From Oxyruncus cristatus (lineage: Eukaryota; Chordata; Aves; Passeriformes; Cotingidae): a DNA stretch of 64,000 nt. The notes beneath the pieces were generated by a model. It was not told where the DNA came from, ran no database searches, and saw only the letters and a program-made list of their open reading frames with translations. The stretch is taken from assembly GCA_013399855.1 (NCBI GenBank), contig VXAY01004352.1, positions 434,001 to 498,000 of the forward strand. Reading direction: 5' to 3'. The stretch's first letter is position 1, and each line of letters opens with the position of its first letter. Of this stretch, positions 1 to 12,279 are shown in pieces. The position numbers and the translations under genes were made by a program.

Positions 1-389
1 TGTAGGTTTATCTAAAGTGGTGTGTCATATCTGCCAAACCAAAGCAGATATTTTGGACAGCTTAAGGTATCTCTAATGGTATTAGATGTCTGTGTTTGGG
101 CAAATTATTCCCATCTTTCTACTGAAAGATAGTAAGCTAAGTTTGTCAAAGTTTATTTAAGATTTCTGGTAGGCTGAACAAATTTATTTTGCATATCCAT
201 ATGCAACAAATGTTTTTTTTGAAGTGCTGACCTTGTCAGGTCTGTGGTGATGCAGATCCTTTGCAGCCGTGTTATAAATCTGGTGGACCATACAGAATTC
301 AATGCATGGTGTGTAAACTGTCCAGCTGGCATGTTCATGCCCAGTTGGTTTTGCATTCCTTGAAGGGATTTGCCTTACTATACAAAAGT
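1..389. other. Unassigned AT-rich sequence left of the first CR1
   Basis: No gene or known repeat is recognised. Open frames of 67 codons occur on both strands over the same bases, which is background behaviour. The stretch could hold a further decayed part of the neighbouring minus-strand CR1 (its reverse transcriptase would lie here), but I could not see reverse transcriptase motifs in it. Confidence 0.5.
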
Positions 390-1330
390 TATATACTGCA
401 TATGCTTGTACTTCTGTCTGGAGATTTTGGACCTGGGAGACCAGAAGATAGATCTTACCAGTAATAACTGAAGCAAGAAAGACTTTCAGTGCCTTGACTT
501 TATCCACAGGCTTTTCCACTCTCTAGGTCCCTTGCTCCACTGAGCAGTGAGGACCCCTGTCCTCACATTCTCTTTAGTTTTATTTTGCTGATGAGATTGT
601 TATACAAACTCTTTTTCATCATCCCTATCTGGATTAATTTCCAGATGAACTTTACCTCTTCTAACTCCATCCCTGCATGCTTGAGAAATGCCTTTGTCCT
701 TCTGGGCAGCTTCCCTCTTTTTCAACTTCTGGTCAACACCACCACAGGTGCTTATTTTTGGTCAGAGTTACCTGTTCATCTAGACAGCCTTCTGTTGCAC
801 CTTTGTAACTTCCCACACATCAGGATCCACCATTTCTCCTCAGAAAGGAGACTGTCCTTGAAAACCAACTGCCTGTCCTGACCCATTAGAGCTCCAGATC
901 AATTTTTCATGGAATCTTGCAGAGAAGGTTCTTCAGCAAACTGAGACTGGAGCAAACTGAGACTGGAACCTGGAGTCCATATATTTCAATGTTTTGGCTT
1001 GCAGTTTCTCTTAGGATGTTGAAGTCTACAATCCCACCTTCACTGCTATCAAAGGTACCTTCAATCTTCACATCTTCCTTGTTTGTGAGTACCAGATTCA
1101 GCAGATTACCTGATGAGCACGAGCACATTTACCACCTGCAGCAAGAAACAGGCTTTAACACACACCAGGGGTCTCCAGCCAACTGTGCTCCTCTTACAGA
1201 AGACAATGGGGTGTTTGAGGTTCCCCATGAATACTAGAGCCTGCAGCTGTGAGGCCACTCCCAGTTGTCTAAAGAAGTCTTTGTACGCTTCATCCATTTG
1301 TAACAGACACCATGCCAGGGTGTTGGCCTG
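390..1330 (-). mobile_element. Degenerate CR1 LINE, ORF2 endonuclease and linker region
   Basis: Minus-strand translation gives pieces in the order expected for CR1 ORF2, spread over several frames. Positions 1297-1130 read MDEAYKDFFRQLG then QALVFMGNLKHP, matching the endonuclease stretch in which the usual D of GDFNHP is replaced (GNLKHP here). Positions 1110-960 read LLNLVLTNKEDVKIEG and then IVDFNILR, the end of the endonuclease domain. The two pieces are in different frames, so at least one frameshift lies near 1110-1128. Positions 880-800 (FKDSLLSEE) and 519-450 (KVFLASVITGK) fit the linker before the reverse transcriptase. Stops and shifts make it non-functional. In the living element this ORF nicks target DNA and reverse-transcribes the RNA; no reverse transcriptase motif was found here. 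The left boundary is uncertain by about 100 bases. Confidence 0.75.
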
Positions 1331-1356
1331 GCCTTTCTAACACATAAACCTTTGTC

Positions 1357-1548
1357 TCACAGGATTGCAGCATGGGTAAGGTTGGAATGGACCATCGTAG
1401 GTCATCTGGTCCAACATCCCTGCTCAAACAGGGTCATCCTAGGGCTCATTGCGCTGGATTGCATCCAGACAGTTCTTGACTATCTCCAGGAAGGGAGACT
1501 CTACACCCTCTGCGCAGCCTGTTACTGCACAGTCACCCACACAGGTAA
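1357..1548 (-). mobile_element. CR1 LINE 3' end
   Basis: Read on the plus strand this is the reverse complement of a CR1 tail: a decayed octamer end (CACAGGATTGCAGCATGG), then a GTTGGAATGGACC block, TCATCTGGTCCAACATCCCTGC, and TATCTCCAGGAAGGGAGACTC running into the ORF2 end. The 3' terminus is at 1357, which abuts the endonuclease part of the preceding minus-strand CR1. A CR1 tail upstream of a CR1 endonuclease in the same orientation cannot belong to the same copy, so this is a separate, 5'-truncated insertion. Confidence 0.85.
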
Positions 1549-3002
1549 GAAGTGAAAAGTATAACCTATTCTGCCAACTCATTAGCTAGTATTTGTCAAA
1601 AATATAACCTGTGAACCAGTATAGATTGTTGGTGTGTATTTATGCTCAGATAGCCAGGAATCAACATCTTTATTTGATCCTTCTATTCATGTAATTAAAG
1701 ATCATGCCTAAAGTTTCTGTCAACCCTCCCCCACTTTTAAATTTTTTGTCCCTTCTACAATGAGAAAAGGTGTTTTTGTTAAAGAGACTGAAATGGAATA
1801 ATTAGTGCCTCCTTACCTTGTGTATTGCTTTCCCTATGCAGAAGTTACACACAATTTAAAACATCAATAAAAAGTAAATTGTTGCAAATTACTATTCTTT
1901 CCTCAGTATCCAATAATTTGCTAGAACCAATAACAATGGTGTCAGAATGTAACCTTGGATCAGTCCTGTTCTGTAGAGAACCCATTAATTGTTCACACAA
2001 TACTAATCCTTTAAGAATACTCAACAAGCCCATGCTAACTCCTTGAACTTTTTTCTTACCTCTGTTTATAGACCTGAGTGCTCTCTTTCTCCTGGTTTTA
2101 ATCTCTTGAAAAGCAAGCACAAGAGAAAGAAAAGAAAAGAAAAACAAATGTAGCCAACTCAAAGCTTGAGATAAGTGAGCTATTATCACAGCATTGATAT
2201 AAAACTGACTACTCTGCTGATAAAAGAAAATTATGATGAAATCCTCTTTCAATTGTTCTGCCTTACTGTTTCTATCAGTATTATGAGAACTCCAAAGTTC
2301 AGGGTAAATGCACATATGTGCATTTCTCTGAGAGTCCTTAGTTGATACATCCTATTCTGCCAAGACTAAGCACACCTTTCTTTTGGAGGTGACTTGATTT
2401 CTCAGATCCAGGAATATACCTGGACCTTCTTAAAAGTAGGTAGGAGGAAGAATGAACAACTACGTCTTTGCTTTCCAAGTAAATGTGCTAACTAATCACA
2501 GAGCCAGAAACAGCATCTCCCTGTATCGTTCTGAGCCATGAGATATCTTAAATGATCTCACATTTGCTGTGAGCTATATACACGCTCTCAGACAGCTGCT
2601 GTGAAGCTGCTGGTATGCAAGTAGCATGTTACCCTGCAGTAACTCATTTGCGTTTCGAAGCCATGGGCCAACAGACTTAAATCAAGCTGTTCTGCCTGCA
2701 AATTGAGAATCTCATCTGCTGAACTTGACACCCACAGCTGGTGATGTGTTGCTCGCTTGTCATGGAAGAGGTGAAGTGTTGTGCCAGATAAGATGTGATT
2801 TGCTGCCTTCTTCACAGTTGCCCCAATCCTCATTTCACAGCAAAAGTATGATACTAAAGGATGAGGAAAATGAGAAGGTGTCTCCCACCTCATGTCAGGA
2901 CACATTTATCCATGGCACGGTCATACTGTGGACAGAGGTCTAGCAGGTGAGTTCTTGGTTTAAAGAAGAGGCATTTGAGAAGGGAGTACATTAATAAAAT
3001 CA
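1549..3002. other. AT-rich sequence without a recognised gene
   Basis: No gene seen. A 156-codon open frame on the minus strand (2315-1845) is Lys/Arg/Ile/Phe rich with no domain. The A-rich tract near 2120-2150 is low complexity. The 2590-2930 part has higher GC and contains a MIR-like segment (2815-2885). Confidence 0.6.
2815..2885 (-). repeat. Possible MIR-like ancient SINE fragment
   Basis: On the minus strand the segment reads CTCATTTTCCTCATC, about 20 unrelated bases, then TGTGAAATGAGGATTGGGGC. This resembles the MIR core (CTCAGTTTCCTCATCTGTAAAATGGGGAT) with an insertion. Only short blocks agree, so chance or another CORE-SINE is possible. Confidence 0.3.
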
Positions 3003-3330
3003 AAAATGGTTTGGGTTGAAGGGGACCTTAAAGATCATGAAATGCTCTTAGGCTCATGATGTGACTCTTGGGATTGTCCTGTGCAGGGCTAAGAGTTGGA
3101 TCCCTTCCAACTCAGCATATTCTACAATTCTGTGATTCTATGATCTTCCAGTTCCAGCTGCCCTGCCATGGGCAGGGACACCTTCCTAGATTAGGTTGCC
3201 CGAAGCCCTATCCAGTCCAGCCCTGGACATTTCCAGGGATGGGACATCCACAGCTTCTCTGGGCAATCTGTTCCATTAACAATATATTTTCTCCTGAAGA
3301 AGCATTTGTCTGGTGAGGTGAAGTTTTCAG
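3003..3330 (-). mobile_element. CR1 LINE 3' end, interrupted by a second CR1
   Basis: Plus-strand reading starts with AATGGTTTGGGTTGAAGGGG and ACCTTAAAGATCAT, the reverse complement of a CR1 tail. After an interruption it resumes with CCAGTTCCAGCTGCCCTGCC, GGGCAGGGACACCTTCCTAG, CCAGGGATGGGACATCCACA and TCTCTGGGCAATCTGTTCC, the CR1 3' UTR and ORF2-end region. The element is 5'-truncated near 3330. It is the older host of the nested plus-strand copy at 3037-3142. Confidence 0.9.
3037..3142 (+). mobile_element. Short CR1 3' tail nested inside an opposite-strand CR1
   Basis: The segment contains TTGTCCTGTGCAGGGCTAAG, AGTTGGATCCCTTCCAACTC and ends in three octamer-like units (ATTCTACA, ATTCTGTG, ATTCTATG), a plus-strand CR1 3' terminus of about 100 bases. 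It splits the minus-strand CR1 at AAAGATCAT, and host sequence resumes at GATCTTCCAGTTCC. The shared GATC on both sides may be a very short target duplication. It is necessarily younger than its host. Confidence 0.85.
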
Positions 3331-4117
3331 GAAATTATTATAATTGTGTACTTACACAGGTTTCTTCACCTCTTTAGTAAAGAGAGTGTATCATGCCCTC
3401 CTAGTCCCAAAGGAAGGTAGTTATCTGTTCCTACTTTCTTCCATCATAGAGGTTTGTATTCCATTGGAATAACTTTCACTTTCTTGATTGACAAATAATC
3501 TCTTCCACATATGGGAGAAGGTGGTAGGTAAGGAGTAATGCAATAGGGAAAGCAGAAATCTGGATAAGAATGGTTCTGGTTGGTTAGCTGTGTGTCAATT
3601 CATATATGCGAATTTCATAATGAATTCTTCTTTTGGAAGAATGCTATTCACTGGTGTTCTCAAACATGAATCTTGTGCCTTGTATTTAAACATCATGTTA
3701 TTATCATGAAACTAGTGGATTTTATTTTGTACGTGAAAGAAGTGATAGAATTGTAACTTCACATTTAGAAGAAAACAGAAGTTCACAGAACAAAATACGA
3801 TCGCTAAACAGACAGTAGAGTTAAAGGGTACAATCAAAACTGTTTTTATGAGCCTTGCCAAAATTTTTGACAAATCTCAGATTCAGAGCATTATGTTTTC
3901 ATTTTTTTTAAACTAATGATACTGTGATATTCTATGAACTGTAAAAGCATTTGCAACTGAAGCAGATGACTGCACAGTCAGATCAAGGCAATGTTTCCAC
4001 CAAACCTTGAAAATCTGTATTGACAGAAGTCTACTAGGCTAAAAAAATCTTCTCAAAAACATCTTTGATGCCATTACGTACGCATAGTGGTACAGGGATT
4101 TTGCAGTAGAATATGTG
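3331..4117. other. AT-rich sequence without a recognised feature
   Basis: Unique-looking AT-rich DNA with no recognisable gene, RNA gene or repeat and no open frame above background. Confidence 0.6.
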
Positions 4118-4478
4118 GGGATTCTGGTGAACAGCAGGCTGAAGATGAGTGAGAATGTGGCCTTGGAGAAGTGAAAGCCAATTACATATGGGGTTGTAAT
4201 AGCAAGGGTGTAACTCAGCAGCTTAAGGAAAGTGCTTTTTCTCCTCTCTTTGGTACTTGTGAAGTGTCTGGAGTATTGTGCTTAGTTTTGGTCTCCCCAG
4301 TACAAGAAAGACCTTGGCATTCTGCAGTGAGTCCAGAATGGCCACCAAGCAGGTTTAGAGGAGCTGGAGCACAGCAGGTGTGAATGATGAAAACCTGGGA
4401 GAGGCATTTTTTTCACTATGAAGGTGGTCACAGTTTTCCCAGAGAGACATCTCAATCCTTGGATATATTAAACATTTA
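4118..4478 (+). mobile_element. Degenerate CR1 LINE, ORF2 C-terminal part
   Basis: Nucleotide blocks match the end of CR1 ORF2 in order: GGTGAACAGCAGGCTGAAGA, GAAGTGTCTGGAGTATTGTG, GTCTCCCCAGTACAAGAAAG, then after an apparent deletion TATGAAGGTGGTCACAG and CCCAGAGAGACATCTCAATC. The first blocks encode the segment after the polymerase fingers (GVLCL...VSPVQER, corresponding to the usual LEYCVQFWAPQYKRD). Many substitutions and the missing stretch near 4380-4400 mark an old copy. No octamer tail is visible, so the 3' end is lost or too decayed. Confidence 0.75.
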
Positions 4479-7400
4479 ATCGTACAAGGCTGTAAGCAAT
4501 GTGATGTAGCACAAAACAGGTCCCACTTTGAGCTGGGAAATACAGCATATGGACTAAAAAGGGCTCTTTAAATTTAAATTATTCTTTGAGGCTTTTTATC
4601 TGTATTGTTACAGTTAGGGAGCGCCCTGAACTTAAAGAAATATATATAATGAAGGTGGTAACACACGTTTTTGAAAGCTTTTCCATGAAAAAGTGTAGAA
4701 AAGCAGATGAAGTATAAGGACTTCCACAATAGACAAGTGAAGTTAGAGAACAAAATACAGTAGACTGTATGCAAAAACGAAATCTATGATCTATACTACC
4801 CACGAATGAATCAGTAAGAATTCCAAACACTGTTTAAGTTACCTACCAAATTTTATTGCAGATTGTGAAGGGATAAATAGATCAACATTTTTGAAAGAAG
4901 TTGTTGAATGATTAGTGAATAAATCCATATATTTTTGAAGGAGTTTGAGTAGTGAGTTACTGGATTAACTCAAGTGCATGAGAGTGTACAGACATAGCTA
5001 CTTCCATGAAAAGACTACCAATGTTGACAGAGTCAGTAAGAAACAAGAAAGTGTCATCCAGTGCAATATTTTTTGAGATCATTGATCACTCAGAAGCATT
5101 GGGAACAAAATCACTGCCAGCACCACTACAAAAATATACTCACTTAGTGAATAAGAATGACCTTAATCAATGTGCATGTGTTAAATTCTGATGTTTAGCC
5201 ATTCTATGTGATGAAATGAAACTAATCATCATCAGCTGCTACTGCATACCAAACTCAGATGGCTCTCCACGGAAAAGCACTCTGGAGTCTGTCTGACCTT
5301 CCTGAAGAAGTTAACTGCTCTTGAGAGATAAGTCATTCCTGTTGAACACCTCCATGATAAACAATTTCTTGAACATCCGGTTTCCTTAGGTAAAATTTTC
5401 AACAAGCTGTCTTCCTTCCACTTGCTATTCTGGAAGCGCAAGGCAACAAAATTATGTTAGCTGCAAGGCAGAAGGATTGCAGGGGAAAACTGACTGATTT
5501 TCAGAAATAAATATTCTTCCAGAAGCATGGGGTTTACACGGCTTCTGCAGTTAGTTACAGTCCCAGGGATCAGGGTCCCCACCTTGAGAGATGTTATCAG
5601 GAAGGATGTTGCCGTCTATCTAAATACACTGAAAAGGAAGTTTGGTTTTGATTTTGTTGGTTTGTTTGCTTTAATGTAGGGAATGCTTATACAGTTGGGT
5701 GTGCAATTTGTTTTTTTTCCAGAGCCATACCTTTGTGTCATTTGTAAGTAGATCTCTTCAATTACCAATGTTATAGTCTTCCAATGTCATATCTTAGCAC
5801 CGAGGTCTGGATGTGTTTGAGGGAAGAGTTTATTGAAGTATGTACTAAATTACTACTACTTTCATTACTTCTTATCTCAACATGCCCTGAGCAAAATGGA
5901 CTCTTTAGCAATGAAATCAAAGCACAGGAATTGGTTTGTAAGTGTCAATGTTTTACCATTATGCCTTACAGCCGTCAAGAGAGGCAGGGACAAGCCTCTC
6001 AAAAACAAGCTAGGCATGACTGCATGTTTTGCTCATTTTTTAAGAGGAATAGCACATTTATCATCTGAAAGTGTTCTCTTTTAACAAGATTTATTTATTT
6101 TTAAATGATCTTTTATGGCTTTTGCTCTGGGTAAGCTCACAAGTATCAGATTACCAATGAGACAGGGAGTGCTAGCAGTTTTCAAAAGTTAGGGCTGGTA
6201 ACAGAGTTCGTAGATGAACACAAAGACTTCATCAAACCATCCATTCTGTTCAGAAACAGGGCTGAGCTATATCAGTTTTACAATTGCAACCCAGAGTCCT
6301 GACTATGAGTTGATACTACTTCCCTTTTTCTCACATCTGTTTTCACACCAAGCAACCTTGCACCTGTGGAGACTTGATGTTTTCAGCACTGTAAAATCTA
6401 GAAAAATAAGATCCTATTCAGGACTTTGGAATCAGGGTTTTCAAGGAACAAGCCTTCAATCCATGGAAGTTTTGTGAACCCCTACTTATTTCAGAAAACT
6501 TCTGTCAAGCAGAATGAGCACTTTCTGAACAAAAGCTCTGTTTGGATCAGTTCAACCAGCTGTTCTTGAATTCAGCTCTGTACATTTCCATTCTGCAAAT
6601 ATTGGAATGTTTGTATAGAGAATCTGTAAACTCAGTTGGAGACTTGCAAGACCTGAATGGACGAAGTCCTAATTAACATAGCTTTAATTCAGTGTTGACA
6701 CTGCTTGAGGTGTAGCTTGGACCAGACACCAGGTCCTTGGACTGCAACTGGTGACTTCCCAATAACTGATCCCTTTTGGGATCATCAGGTTCTACAGTAA
6801 TAATATGAGCTTTTTTCTTTTGCAGGGTGATGTCGAAAGAGAAGACTTTACTTATTGACATTGCTACTGTTTACTTAGGAACCAAACTCTTCTGAGACTG
6901 CCTTTAACCTCTTATTAATGTTTACTGTAAAAAAAATAAAAGCATGGATTGAGTTTTTAATATAGACTTGTAATATTTTTTTATAATAAAAAAGGGAAAA
7001 AAGGGAATAATTCATACCAATGAGTTATGAAACATTAAAATCCCATGTTGACACTTTTGCAATGTCCCTTTTTTAGGATGTTCCATCATTTACAGGAAGT
7101 GGTGACAATATGTCATATTTGCCAAAAACTGAATCCAAGTTCTGGCTGCAGTAGCACTCTCTTATAGGTTTGTGTTTAATAGTCTCTTCTGGCAGATAGA
7201 AACCATCTTGAAGAGACAATGATGGGAAAGCTCGTGTAATAAAAGAACCTCACTCCTCGTCTACCTGTGAATCAAAACCTTAGCTATTAACTGGACGGTT
7301 TAATAAAAGTAATCAGCATTGTTATATTAAAGTATTAACATTTATTTACAGTAATTTACCTGACTTCTATGTGACTTCTCCCAAGTCAAGATAATAATTG

Positions 7401-8914
7401 CCATAACTACAATCTAACTCTTTTCTTTAATATACCCTTTCTCTTTTAGTTAAAATAAACCAGAAAAAAAAACCTAGCTAAACACTACATTTGTTTCCCC
7501 CCAATAAAGCAAGAAAAAATCCTCCAGGTTTGGGTTTTTTTCCATTTTTTTTTTCAACAAGCTTAATGCCAGGTAACCTATTTTACACTTTATATACTTT
7601 TAGTCTCAATAACTGTTATCTTTTGTTTTCCCAAGTAATAATAAAAAAAAATATGAATAAACCTTTCCAAAAACTTGTTTGTCAAGAGGTGCAGTCAAAC
7701 TTCTTTAAATGTGAAAGGGGTGAACTTAAATAAAAATCAGTGGATGACAGCAGGAAAAATAAAACTTGGGAGAGCATATATATATAGGACAATAGAGTTT
7801 TCATATTCCATCAGCCCAAAGCATGATGTCAGTAATACGTTAGTAGCCAGAAATCACTATTTTCAGACTGACTGAACTTTACACAAATGCTGGGAATTTG
7901 CCACTGCATTTCACATTGCAGAACTGAGGCCATCATCTTAATTTATACTAAGATTAAATATTTTAATAGATCATCTCTGAAAAAGCCAGTCCATAATGTC
8001 TTCCTGCATTTACTTCACAAATATACAGAAACTGCTTCACAGTCAAATTAAAAATCAATACTATTGTCAATAATAAAGAAATAAAAGATATGGTTGATCA
8101 TCTTTATAATCACTCTTCAACTAAGAGAGACAGAATACTGCTTCAGGCTTTCTGTGCACTAAGAATTTTGCTCTGTCCAAATTTTGCCTAGATATTTTTT
8201 TCCGCATTAACTTTTGGATTATTTTTCATTTGATAGATTCCCACTTCCCTGGATTAAGATAAAACTGCATAGCAGGCATAAGAGATTTTCCTCACAGCTT
8301 GACTTGAAGTACTGAGGATAAAAAAAAAGGAGACAAAACAGAAAAAATCCTCACTCCTAAATAGATGACTGTATTTCATATTTAACATCTTAGTATAAGT
8401 GTTCTGTGTTTTAAAGGAAAAATGAGGCATTGTTATTAAGGAAAACAATTTTTTTTTGCTTAGTGTATGATTAGGTGTGCTTTATCAGGACCACTGCTGC
8501 AGGAATTGCTTGCAAATTCACAAAAGGCTTTCCTCTGGAATTGTAAAAATAGCTGTGGAACTCTGATGTCAAGGTTCAGGTTGTACAATTGTATTATATG
8601 GAACATAAAGTTGTGAACCAGAATTGCCATGAATTCAATAAAATAATGAACAAAACAGTGGGTATCTTTTACATGGTCATGCTTTAGAACTGTAATTTGT
8701 TTTCATTCCTAAAATGCGTATTACATCATTTTATTTCACTCTAGCAAGACTGATTTGGAATGATTTATTCTACATTAAGCTACTATATATTTCCAGTTGT
8801 AATTATCTTTTGGATGGGAATTTTAATATTTTTTTTAGAAACAAAGATTAATTTCAAAAGGAGAACTAATCTATCCCAAGCATTCCCTTCAATCTTGCAA
8901 CTAACTGTGTGTAG

Positions 8915-8990
8915 GTATAGCCTTCCACCCAACTGGAGCCCTGCTGAAGTCAATGGAGCTGGTGTAATTTCAATTCATTTAAAACATAAG
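8915..8990 (+). repeat. Possible ancient dispersed repeat fragment
   Basis: The segment contains CCCTGCTGAAGTCAATGGAG followed by CTGGTGTAATTTCAATTC. Motifs of the kind 'GAAGTCAATGGAG ... GGTGTAA' recur in old LINE or SINE-derived sequence in reptile and bird genomes, by my recollection. A similar pattern on the other strand lies at 9950-10030. The family cannot be named from the sequence alone. Confidence 0.3.
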
Positions 8991-9949
8991 CATTGACATT
9001 GATGTTGATATGAAGGGGTAAAGTTGCATCACTTCAACTCATGGCATGGAGCCTGTGGCTCTGCACCATCTGCACAGTAACTTCCTTGTTACTGTAACTT
9101 CCTCTTGTCTGTCATCTATTTAATTCAGCAATTTCAATCATTTCATAAAACATGTTCATTCAAATATATGTTTTTCAGGTTAATTACTTTAGAGTAAAGT
9201 CCCATTTTAAAAAGAGATTCAGGAAAAGATTTTTAACTGCACTGAAGAGGCCAAAATATACATTGGTGGGATTCCAGAAGCAGATTTAGGGAATTTTGCA
9301 TTTTTTTTAAGCAATAAGGACATCACTTGTCGTAATTGAGAAACCTACAGTCCAGACACGTGTGAAAGTTCTGTCATAGCAATGGTTAGGACTTTCATAT
9401 ATGTCTCAATATTTATTATGAGTCTAGATAGACTACATATATCTAAGCACACATAGAGTTACAAGCACATTGTGTACACATAAGGTGATATGATGCACTT
9501 TAAATTGTGGTTGATAATGACAGATATGAAAAAAATTCTTAAGTCAGCACAACCTTCAAGAACGAGCAGCAACTTGGCTTTAAAATTTTGTATTCAGATT
9601 TCTGAAACAATTATCACCTCACCTGGGTATTCTAACAAGTTAATCAGTAGCTGAATTGAAATCCTCATCAACACACTGTAATTTCATTGAAAGGATCTAC
9701 TAAACTCAGATCAACTCAATTAATCTCTAGTGGAATGAAACAAAGAAGCAGATGGTAATGTGTTTTAGTCAACACCAACTTTTTATTCTGTATACATTTC
9801 TAAGTACACTATTCCTAGGCATTACTCCTCAGGCATTGAGAAATTGCCTTACTTTTAATCTAAGGCTTTAAAGAGACAGCAGTAAGACAAACTCATATTC
9901 CATTTTGTCAGTAATGATTACAGTTTACTCGAATAAAACACCTCCCTTA

Positions 9950-10030
9950 GGCTCAGTTCTGCTTGATACTTTGACACACCCATTGGTTTCCGTGGGAGAA
10001 GCAAGTGTATGCCTGGCAGGATATCCCACC
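9950..10030 (-). repeat. Possible ancient dispersed repeat fragment
   Basis: Read on the minus strand this has ATCCTGCCAGGCATACACTT, GCTTCTCCCACGG and AAACCAATGGG, then ends GCAGAACTGAGCC. The layout resembles the repeat pattern suggested at 8915-8990 (CTTCAATGGG-type core and GCAGAATTTGGCCC-type end). Weak evidence. Confidence 0.25.
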
Positions 10031-10349
10031 ACTGCCTTGACACAAAGAACGTCCAGTGAGCTGCGCTAATATTTAGTTAAATGCACTAACTTCTGCTGCA
10101 TGTGCTAACAAATGGTGATCAGTAAGGATGTATTTGATAGTACTTTTTCTGTATTTCTTCAAAGGTGAGGATTTGGCATCCTAAACTGCCATGTCTCCAT
10201 CATTATGTAGAAATAATAAAGGTAAATGTCTCAGTCCACATTATCCTGAGAGCAGCAAGCAGGGCTTGCACTTTTCCTCTGGTCTGGTGGTGAAGACATT
10301 TGAAATGGTGGCTGAAATATGAGTCCTGAGCTTGTTCATATTATTAGTC

Positions 10350-10608
10350 ATAGCCTCAAACTGTACCAGGGGAGATTCAGGTTGGACATCAGGAAGAATT
10401 CCATCATGGAAAGGGATGTTAAACGTTGGAATGGACTACCAAGGGAGGTGGTGGAGTCACCATCCCTGGAGGCTTGCAAAAACTGACTGGATGCGGCACT
10501 TTGTGCCATGGTCTAGTTGACGTGGTGGTTTTGGTCTAAGGCTGGACTCAATGATCTTAGAGGTTTTTTCCAGCCTAAAGGATTCTGTGGTTCTGTGATT
10601 CTGTGATT
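10350..10608 (+). mobile_element. CR1 LINE 3' end
   Basis: The segment starts in the ORF2 end (ACCAGGGGAGATTCAGGTTG, GACATCAGGAAGAATTCC, GGAATGGACTACCAAGGGAG, GTGGTGGAGTCACCATCCCTG), continues through a 3' UTR of the type ATGGTCTAGTTGACGTGGTGG and GACTCAATGATCTTAGAGG, and ends with ATTCTGTGG, TTCTGTGATTCTGTGATT. It is 5'-truncated near 10350. It is the best preserved short CR1 tail in the left third and belongs to a different subfamily from the copies at 3003 and 37799, judging by the UTR. Confidence 0.92.
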
Positions 10609-12199
10609 ATTTATACATTTTGCCTTCAATGACACCAAGATTAAAATATACAGAAGTGGAAGGAAGGAAGAAGGGTTGAAACCAGTTCCTATTCCTACCC
10701 TGGGTATGAATACTGTCTGTTGGAAGGTTTTGAGTAGCTGACGCTGAGGCTTGGGCAAGCAGAGAAGCAAAATCCATGTGTATAAAGAAACAAACTGTAT
10801 AATTTAACTAGTAGATACTTAGCAATTTACCTATCTTCAAAGTGAGGGGACAGCTACGGGGGGGCTATTTTATGTCAAAATTTTACCTCTGTATTTCATC
10901 TATGTATGCAGACCTTTATAGGCATTACATTTTTACTGGAAGCCTTACCATGTTTTAGCCAAGCTCTACAACACTTGCAGAGATACACAGAAGTCTATAG
11001 TAGTTTTAGTTCTTAAAAAGGAGAAGACTGGTCAAGATTTAGTCATGCAGTGATGACACAACTTAAACTGATGGTGTATCACCAGCACAGCAAGTAAACA
11101 GAGCTCTGTTCTTGGCTGGAGTTTGCATGAAGGGTTTGGCCACATGGCTGCAGCAGTGAGGGAGATGTGTATTTTTTAACCCGAGGGCAGTCCTAGCAAG
11201 AAAAACAACAGTGCAATGCTGTTCCATCCTCAGAAAAGATTTAACCATCCTTCCTCACAGCTTTACTTTTTTGAACATTGTTTTCTACTTTGTTTCCATG
11301 GTTCCTGTGTTGATTTAGCTGCTATTTCTTATGTTTTCAATTTATGTATCTCTTGTTCTGTATCCATATTTCATCTCTTTGGCCCTGTCTTTACTATCTC
11401 ACTTTTTCCTCTGTCCTTTTTGCTCATAACCCATCCTTTCTCCTGTCAGTACTTTTTGCACTCTTTGTTAGCTTTCTATCTCCTTTTCTTGCTTTCTTTT
11501 TCTTTACCTTTCCCTCTATTCACTTTTTTCCTGTCAGTTGGCTTGTTAAGAAATATATTACATGAAGCAGTTGCATACATGATATTTCTCAGAAAACACA
11601 ACTACATTTACAGTAACAGAAACCAACACATCGACCTGCAATACCAAATTGTGGATGAATTTAATTTCATTCAAACTGAATTAATGCATTTATAGGGTGA
11701 CATATGTGTGCCAGATCCGTTAAAAACATGAAAGACAGAGTATCTGCACTAAAAATATTACAACTGAACATTCTCAATTTTATAGAGTCTATTTCAGTTT
11801 GTGCTACATAACACTTTTCAAGGAGTATAGATAAAGTTGGTGAAGAGATCAGGGTAGAAAGGCTCATAAAGAAGGAAGTTTTAATCAAGGACTTGAAGGA
11901 GAAAAGAGATTGGTTGGTCTAGGTCAGGATTTGAAGGATAAACTCCATGTCATGACACTGGCATATCTACATGGTCCAAAACCAGCCTGGATCCTACTGT
12001 TTTATGTTCCTATACTTGCATTATATATACAATTTGTGCGTACATTTACATTATATGCCAAGACATATAATATTTATTCTATATCTATATCTATTCTATA
12101 CATGATTTTTTGAATTACATATGTTTATTATCTCGTTCACCTCTATCTCACCGTAAATACTGGAGTTTTGTACTATATAGATATGTTTTTTTCCTTAAG
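10609..12199. other. AT-rich sequence with a pyrimidine-rich tract
   Basis: No gene seen. Positions 11395-11540 are a long C/T-rich tract on the plus strand. The 159-codon open frame that crosses it (11216-11695) is a run of Phe, Leu, Ser and Pro produced by that composition, not a recognisable protein. Confidence 0.6.
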
Positions 12200-12279
12200 C
12201 TTTTGTTCAAAGAACTGTCCAAAGATGTTGATGATCTTCTCATCAAATTTGCAGTTACTGGGATGGATCTTCTTTCCTG
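12200..12279 (+). other. Exon-like segment or CR1 reverse-transcriptase scrap
   Basis: A pyrimidine-rich acceptor-like sequence (GTTTTTTTCCTTAAG, ending 12199) is followed by 80 bases that are open and then by GTGAGTCACG, close to a consensus donor. The translation includes ELSKDVDDLLIKFAVTGMDL. I do not recognise a gene. The alternative is a relic of CR1 reverse transcriptase: CTCATCAAATTTGCAG is how many CR1 copies encode LIKFA just before the catalytic Asp pair, and ACTGGGATGG could be the following KLGG region. Under that reading the catalytic DD is lost. I favour the CR1 reading slightly. Confidence 0.35.

Larger units (their letters stand above)
4479..10349. other. Long AT-rich stretch without a recognised gene
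   Basis: About 5.9 kb in which I see no gene. Open frames are all under 100 codons and without domain features. Two short segments with a common ancient sauropsid-repeat look (8915-8990 and 9950-10030) are listed separately. Short A or T runs (for example near 7540-7550 and 7645) are the only simple repeats. Confidence 0.55.
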